A stretch of 64,000 bases of DNA from CAYVTV01 sp964563105 (GTDB lineage Bacteria; Bacteroidota; Bacteroidia; Bacteroidales; GCA-2748055), in NCBI GenBank assembly GCA_964563105.1, contig CAZLXM010000001.1, forward strand, positions 1-64,000, in the 5' to 3' direction. Position 1 is the stretch's first letter. Each line of letters starts with the position of its first letter. The translations under genes and the position numbers were made by a program. The notes beneath the pieces are model-generated. The model saw nothing but the letters and a program-made list of their open reading frames with translations. It did not search any database and was not told the DNA's origin. Positions 60,156 through 64,000 of the stretch are shown here, piece by piece.

Positions 60156-61325
60156 TTAGGGTATTAGAATAGCGATCTCTTCTGAAGAAAAACTGCAAAT
60201 ATTTTGTAATATCCATTTTTTACCCTTCTCCTTCAAAAGATTATGAAACCTGATATCTTCAGGATGCATATTTCCGTTTTGATCTGGCGCCTTAAAATTA
60301 AAAGCATAACAAAGTGCCTGTTTAATATAAGTGAATGGCAGATTGAAAGAAATAGCAAGTTTCAGTGGCATTACCAAACGGTCGGAAGAAGAGAGTTTAC
60401 GCGGTAAATCACAACCTACCCGATGAATTGTATCTCCAAGGGCTTTGTTTTGAAATCTCTTTAATAAATCCTCTATATGCCCTTCAAGTTGATTTTCTGT
60501 AAATTCATCAGGATATAAAGTCATTAATATGCCGGCCGACTCTTGCATCGCACAACGTGTACCTTCATAAATTTCAGGAATAGCCAGCCCTTCATATAAG
60601 TAAATCAGCTCAGTATTATAATTATAGCTATAATAAGCAACAACAGCATGGCCTAAATTATGAATAAATAATTTCCGGTCAACCCAGGCTTTCATATTCT
60701 CTTTTGGCGCAAGGCCTTTTACATCCGGTATTGGATTTTTAAAAGCATTTTTATCCAGGATCAAAGTATTATATGCTTCAGCAAACACCAGAAGCGGGTC
60801 TTTTTTTGTGTCTTCATCCGACATTATCGGTACCATTTTGCCAATGCTTGTCTCAATTAATCCAACCAGATTGCTGAAGGGGTAATTTTCGGGGAGATGT
60901 TTAAGAAGGTTCTCACGAAACCAAATATCAGCATTCCTCATGTTTTCAGCAATTATAATATCCAGCGGGCTATCCGGATAAAGCTGATAGCGTAAACAAA
61001 GTCCTGTTGCAAGAACAGGAATAATTGAAGGGAGGCCTTGCTGACCTACAGATACGGCACATATTGAAGCACCTGCAATTGCTTTGGCAACCCTGTCAGT
61101 ATCACTTGCATATATTCCCTCAACATGCTGTATTATTATCTCCTGCCCCTCTATATCTTTTATCTGAATTTTATATTTACCTTCTTTATTTAAAGCATCA
61201 ATAACAGGTTTATAAATATCGACAAATATTATCCGGTATCCTGATCTGCTAAATAATTGACCAATAAAACTCCGGCCAATTTTCCCCGCTCCAAACAGTA
61301 CCATTTTTTTTATTTGATTTTCCAT
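60156..61325 (-). CDS. Mannitol-1-phosphate 5-dehydrogenase-like polyol-phosphate dehydrogenase
   Basis: The 389 residues match the long-chain mannitol dehydrogenase family (E. coli MtlD, 382). The NAD motif is Phe-Gly-Ala-Gly-Lys-Ile-Gly-Arg-Ser-Phe near 11-20, and the catalytic segment is Lys-Leu-Phe-Ile-His-Asn-Leu-Gly-His near 214-222. It would interconvert a hexitol phosphate and a ketose phosphate, such as mannitol 1-phosphate and fructose 6-phosphate. No mannitol PTS genes are present. Instead a PfkB-family kinase gene lies 15 bases upstream on the same strand, so the substrate may be phosphorylated by that kinase. An AraC-type regulator gene is 5' of both. Confidence 0.85.
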   Translation of the reverse strand: MENQIKKMVLFGAGKIGRSFIGQLFSRSGYRIIFVDIYKPVIDALNKEGKYKIQIKDIEGQEIIIQHVEGIYASDTDRVAKAIAGASICAVSVGQQGLPSIIPVLATGLCLRYQLYPDSPLDIIIAENMRNADIWFRENLLKHLPENYPFSNLVGLIETSIGKMVPIMSDEDTKKDPLLVFAEAYNTLILDKNAFKNPIPDVKGLAPKENMKAWVDRKLFIHNLGHAVVAYYSYNYNTELIYLYEGLAIPEIYEGTRCAMQESAGILMTLYPDEFTENQLEGHIEDLLKRFQNKALGDTIHRVGCDLPRKLSSSDRLVMPLKLAISFNLPFTYIKQALCYAFNFKAPDQNGNMHPEDIRFHNLLKEKGKKWILQNICSFSSEEIAILIP

Positions 61326-61340
61326 ATCATCTTTAATTGA

Positions 61341-62522
61341 TTATTTTAAAGCTTCGTAAATAGGAAGTATTTTTTGTATCTTTTCTCCCGGCCTGTCTTC
61401 GAACCAGGTCCCCCCTACATAATAACATGCAAATCCGCCTGATGCGATCCCCCATTTAGCTGCCTGACTGATATCAGGAGGACTGCTCCTGCTTTTATGT
61501 AATTGCATAGCTAATGATGCGATCATTCCTCCCGCAAAATTATCGCCACAACCTGTTGTGTCCCCGGCTAATTCAGGCCTTTCTTTCAATTCTGAAATGA
61601 CCATTTCAGATACGGGAATATTTATTACTGTCTGAGGCTTGAAAAATCTGCCTGATGAAAATATATGCACCGGATTAGTTCCATGTGTTATTGCAAAAGC
61701 CCCTGTTTTATTGCTAATGAAAAAGTTCCTGGCATCATTTATACAATTCATTCCGCTTAAACGCAAAGCTTCTTCATGATCGGTTATGAGAAGGTCAATA
61801 TAATTGTAGGTTTCATCCGATTCGCCTAATGGCCATTTTAAATCAGGCCTGAGTTTTTCATTTCTGAAATCAAAAACAGTATTAACAACTGTTATACTCC
61901 CTCTTTCTTTTGCTTTTTTTAATAACGAAGTTAAATTATCGTGAAGATGAGGGACTAAAGCGGTAGCCCCAAATACAACAATATCCGAATTAAAAAAATC
62001 ATCATCCAGATCCGCAGGCCTGAATTCCCAGGCTGCCCCGATATTGTTTATGAAGATCCTTTCCCCGTGCCCTTTATCATATTCCGGATCAGAAAGAACA
62101 TTGGTATAAGGAGTTGCTTTATCACTTATTTTATATTTTGAAATATTTACCGGAGTTTTTGAAAGCAATTCAGATAAATGTTCTCCATCTATATCATTTC
62201 CTCTGGCCCCATAAAAATTAACCTTTGTATTTGTATTCCAGGTAAGCTGTGCAGCATTAATCAGTGCCACAATGCATGGCCCGCCAATATTATAAGCATC
62301 CGGCGGCCGTTGTCCTATCAAACTATTCAATATCTCAGAGATATTCTTTTTTGAAAACTTTTCAAACTCTTCCGTAAAAACCAGTTGGCCTGGAGTTAAG
62401 CCCCCGTCACCTTTCTTTTTTGATAAATAAGGCCGGAAAACGTCACTGCGAAAATCCAGATTGGTGTATAAATTATCAATCAACGAACATCCGGTACCCG
62501 AAATAATTATAGGTCTGCTCAT
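61341..62522 (-). CDS. PfkB-family carbohydrate kinase
   Basis: The 393 residues end with the PfkB signature Asp-Thr-Thr-Gly-Cys-Gly-Asp-Asn-Phe-Ala-Gly-Gly near 325, which holds the catalytic Asp and anion hole; the usual Ala of Gly-Ala-Gly-Asp is Cys here. An N-terminal Gly-Gly substrate motif (Asn-Ile-Gly-Gly-Pro) is near 79. It phosphorylates a sugar or polyol with ATP. It is longer than typical fructokinases (about 300-320), with extra sequence at the N terminus around 35-70. It is encoded between an AraC regulator (48 bases upstream) and an MtlD-like dehydrogenase (15 bases downstream), suggesting a small polyol or ketose operon. Confidence 0.85.
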   Translation of the reverse strand: MSRPIIISGTGCSLIDNLYTNLDFRSDVFRPYLSKKKGDGGLTPGQLVFTEEFEKFSKKNISEILNSLIGQRPPDAYNIGGPCIVALINAAQLTWNTNTKVNFYGARGNDIDGEHLSELLSKTPVNISKYKISDKATPYTNVLSDPEYDKGHGERIFINNIGAAWEFRPADLDDDFFNSDIVVFGATALVPHLHDNLTSLLKKAKERGSITVVNTVFDFRNEKLRPDLKWPLGESDETYNYIDLLITDHEEALRLSGMNCINDARNFFISNKTGAFAITHGTNPVHIFSSGRFFKPQTVINIPVSEMVISELKERPELAGDTTGCGDNFAGGMIASLAMQLHKSRSSPPDISQAAKWGIASGGFACYYVGGTWFEDRPGEKIQKILPIYEALK

Positions 62523-62570
62523 TTTTTTATTTTGTTAGTTATATAAAAATAATATCCTTAATTACTTAAT

Positions 62571-63425
62571 TTATCTCTGCTGCCTGTAAACCTTTGGGGT
62601 AACACCTTTTATTTTCTTAAATTGCCTGTTAAAGTTTGATAAATTTTCAAATCCGGATTCATAGGCAATTTCAGAAATATTCAGAGATTCTTTTAATAAT
62701 AAGCGACAGGCATAACCAATCCTGACATTTAACAGGTATTCCTTAAAACTCATACGATATGTTTTTTTAAAAGTAAGACAGAAAGTTGTATTCGACATAT
62801 TTGTAATTTCCAGCAAGTCTTTAACTTTTATATCTTTTTGAAAATTTATAAGAATATATTCCCATGCCTGGGCAAGAGGTTCATCGCCCCTGCGTCTGAA
62901 TGGCTCATTAAATCCCGGACTGGCAAGCAGATGAAATTCATTTGATTTGGATAAAATTTGAAATATCCTGAATAAAGTATATAATTTGTCCTCATTACCC
63001 GATACAAGTAATTCTTTCATCAAAGAAATGATTTTTCTTTTCGTATAGCCATAAATATGACAGCCCTGGGAAGACAAATTTAAGAAGTTATTTAGCTCTG
63101 CATTTTCCGGGATTTCCATAAACTTTTTTCCAAGAAAATCATGAAGAAAATGTATAACAATCCCTTCACCGGTAAATTTTCCATCGGCACCATGATAAGT
63201 TTTATTGCAAGCCCATTCATGGGGAAGATTAGAGCCCAGAAAAACAAGGTCTTCTTCCTGAAATAAATCAATATGGTCACCAACCATTCTTTTACCTTTC
63301 CCTTTTAAAATCAAAACCAGCTCATATTCCGGATGAAAATGCCAGGGAGAAAAAGGAAGTTTTTCATGATATACAATAAATGACTTCCCCGGATCTCTTA
63401 AAAGTCTTATTTCACTTAATTTCAC
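62571..63425 (-). CDS. AraC-family transcriptional regulator with cupin sensor domain
   Basis: The 284 residues comprise an N-terminal cupin (about 1-130, with Pro-Trp-His-Phe-His-Pro-Glu-Tyr-Glu-Leu near 27 as the sugar-sensing strand) and a C-terminal double helix-turn-helix (about 185-284). The latter ends with the AraC signature Ile-Ala-Tyr-Glu-Ser-Gly-Phe-Glu-Asn-Leu-Ser-Asn-Phe-Asn-Arg-Gln-Phe-Lys. It likely binds a sugar and controls the kinase-dehydrogenase genes directly downstream, and perhaps the divergent aminotransferase gene. The start is GTG at 63425. A -7-like box lies 25-32 bases upstream on the same strand. Confidence 0.9.
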   Translation of the reverse strand: MKLSEIRLLRDPGKSFIVYHEKLPFSPWHFHPEYELVLILKGKGKRMVGDHIDLFQEEDLVFLGSNLPHEWACNKTYHGADGKFTGEGIVIHFLHDFLGKKFMEIPENAELNNFLNLSSQGCHIYGYTKRKIISLMKELLVSGNEDKLYTLFRIFQILSKSNEFHLLASPGFNEPFRRRGDEPLAQAWEYILINFQKDIKVKDLLEITNMSNTTFCLTFKKTYRMSFKEYLLNVRIGYACRLLLKESLNISEIAYESGFENLSNFNRQFKKIKGVTPKVYRQQR

Positions 63426-63449
63426 AAAAAATATTCAGGTTTGTGGTGC

Positions 63450-63457
63450 CAAATTTA
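63450..63457 (-). promoter_or_regulatory. -7 box of the AraC-regulator operon
   Basis: Read on the - strand this is TAAATTTG, an exact TAnnTTTG match 25 bases from the GTG start. No TTTG at -33 was found. Confidence 0.35.
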
Positions 63458-63662
63458 TTTAAAAAAAAGTGGATTTATTAAATTCAGGGTATTATAAAAT
63501 ATAATTATCTTTCTTTAACTATAACCGGTAATTTTAGGAGTCTAAGATAAATAATTAAAATTATTATATTTTATTTTCGTATAATAATATCATAATTTTG
63601 AATATTAGTATTATTTACTAAAAGTAATTAGTTATATGTTTGTAGGAATCCATTAAAGTATT

Positions 63663-63694
63663 TTTGGATCATTTTATGTAAAATATTATCTTTA
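63663..63694 (+). promoter_or_regulatory. Bacteroidota-type promoter of the terminal aminotransferase gene
   Basis: TTTG at 63663-63666 and TATCTTTA at 63687-63694 are separated by 20 bases, the normal spacing for TTTG/TAnnTTTG with one mismatch. The ATG follows at 63707. Confidence 0.5.
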
Positions 63695-63706
63695 AAATAA
63701 AAAATT

Positions 63707-64000
63707 ATGGTAAAAAATCTTGCAATCAATGGTGGCGAAAAAACAGTAAAAAGCAAATTAATTGGCTGGCCAAACTTCGATGAAAAAGCTATAAAGGCTG
63801 TTGAAGACGTATTACGTTCCGGTAAAATAAATTACTGGACAGGTCCTAAAGGGAGGGAATTTGAAAAGAAATTTGCAGAATGGCAGGGGAGTAAATATGC
63901 AATTTCTGTAGCAACCGGCACGGCTGCTCTTCATGTAGGGTTAACCGCACTGGGTATTGGCCCGGGTGATGAGGTTATTGTTCCCAGTTATACATTTATT
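63707..64000 (+). CDS. DegT/DnrJ/EryC1/StrS-family aminotransferase, 3'-truncated
   Basis: The frame from ATG 63707 stays open for 98 codons to the window edge, so the gene continues outside. The visible residues match the N-terminal part of PLP-dependent sugar aminotransferases: Trp-Pro-Asn-Phe-Asp-Glu near 22, Gly-Lys-Ile-Asn-Tyr-Trp-Thr-Gly near 40, Ala-Thr-Gly-Thr-Ala-Ala-Leu-His near 71-78 and Asp-Glu-Val-Ile-Val-Pro-Ser-Tyr-Thr-Phe near 88. The PLP lysine lies beyond the window. It is divergent from the AraC-kinase-dehydrogenase operon, so it may belong to the same sugar or cyclitol pathway rather than to cell-surface glycan synthesis. It is distinct from the aminotransferase at 5016-6161. 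Confidence 0.87.
   Translation, partial: MVKNLAINGGEKTVKSKLIGWPNFDEKAIKAVEDVLRSGKINYWTGPKGREFEKKFAEWQGSKYAISVATGTAALHVGLTALGIGPGDEVIVPSYTFI

Overview
The window looks like a chromosomal stretch of a low-GC, free-living member of the Bacteroidota (Bacteroidales/Marinilabiliales-like). The grounds are a PorP/SprF-type protein paired with a PD40 lipoprotein (type IX secretion or gliding families), several matches to the Bacteroidota promoter form TTTG-N18..20-TAnnTTTG, the absence of strong Shine-Dalgarno sequences, and the gene families present. It is a draft assembly: three 10-N gaps lie at 27128-27137, 49929-49938 and 58664-58673. Two of them fall inside genes, and one further gene (pbpC) carries a frameshift. 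No rRNA, tRNA, CRISPR array, transposase or phage gene was recognised.

Region 1 (1-24 kb) is a surface or exopolysaccharide locus. The + strand carries a 5'-truncated polysaccharide deacetylase-like gene, a GT4 glycosyltransferase, a sugar-transfer ATP-grasp, a GNAT acetyltransferase, an initiating phosphoglycosyl transferase, a DUF218 protein, a nucleotide-sugar aminotransferase and a PglF-like 4,6-dehydratase. These are followed by a complete capE-capF-capG set for UDP-L-FucNAc, a Wzx-like flippase, an SDR epimerase and a CBS-nucleotidyltransferase. Converging on this from the - strand is one operon: wza, wzc (BY-kinase), acyl carrier protein, asnB-like amidotransferase, nadE-like synthetase and AMP-forming acyl ligase. 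The last four genes look like an acyl/amide modification module built into the export operon, and this is the most novel-looking system here. Heptamer repeat arrays sit inside capG and over its stop codon, in inverted orientation, and a CATAA microsatellite lies upstream of capG.

Region 2 (24-33 kb) has a PorP/SprF protein with a PD40-SPOR lipoprotein on the - strand. On the + strand are a PAP2 phosphatase, a GT39-type membrane glycosyltransferase, a DPM1-like GT2, a GHMP kinase strongly resembling plant glucuronokinase, and GalU. Together these suggest glucuronate salvage to a UDP-sugar and lipid-linked glycosylation outside the inner membrane.

Region 3 (32.7-49 kb) is metabolic. It holds a secreted ceramidase-family protein, a tandem DUF1080 lipoprotein, an exported nitrilase-family amidohydrolase, an SSS symporter, glucuronate isomerase (uxaC), mannonate dehydratase (uxuA), two Gfo/Idh/MocA oxidoreductases, an alkaline phosphatase, queE, a GntP-family permease, a cold-shock protein and a zinc-type dehydrogenase lacking its structural-zinc cysteines.

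Region 4 (48.7-64 kb) holds an alpha-2-macroglobulin-like lipoprotein with a thioester motif (split by a gap), its usual partner PBP1C (frameshifted), carB (with a gap), and a - strand set of AraC regulator, PfkB kinase and MtlD-like dehydrogenase. The window ends inside a second DegT/DnrJ aminotransferase.
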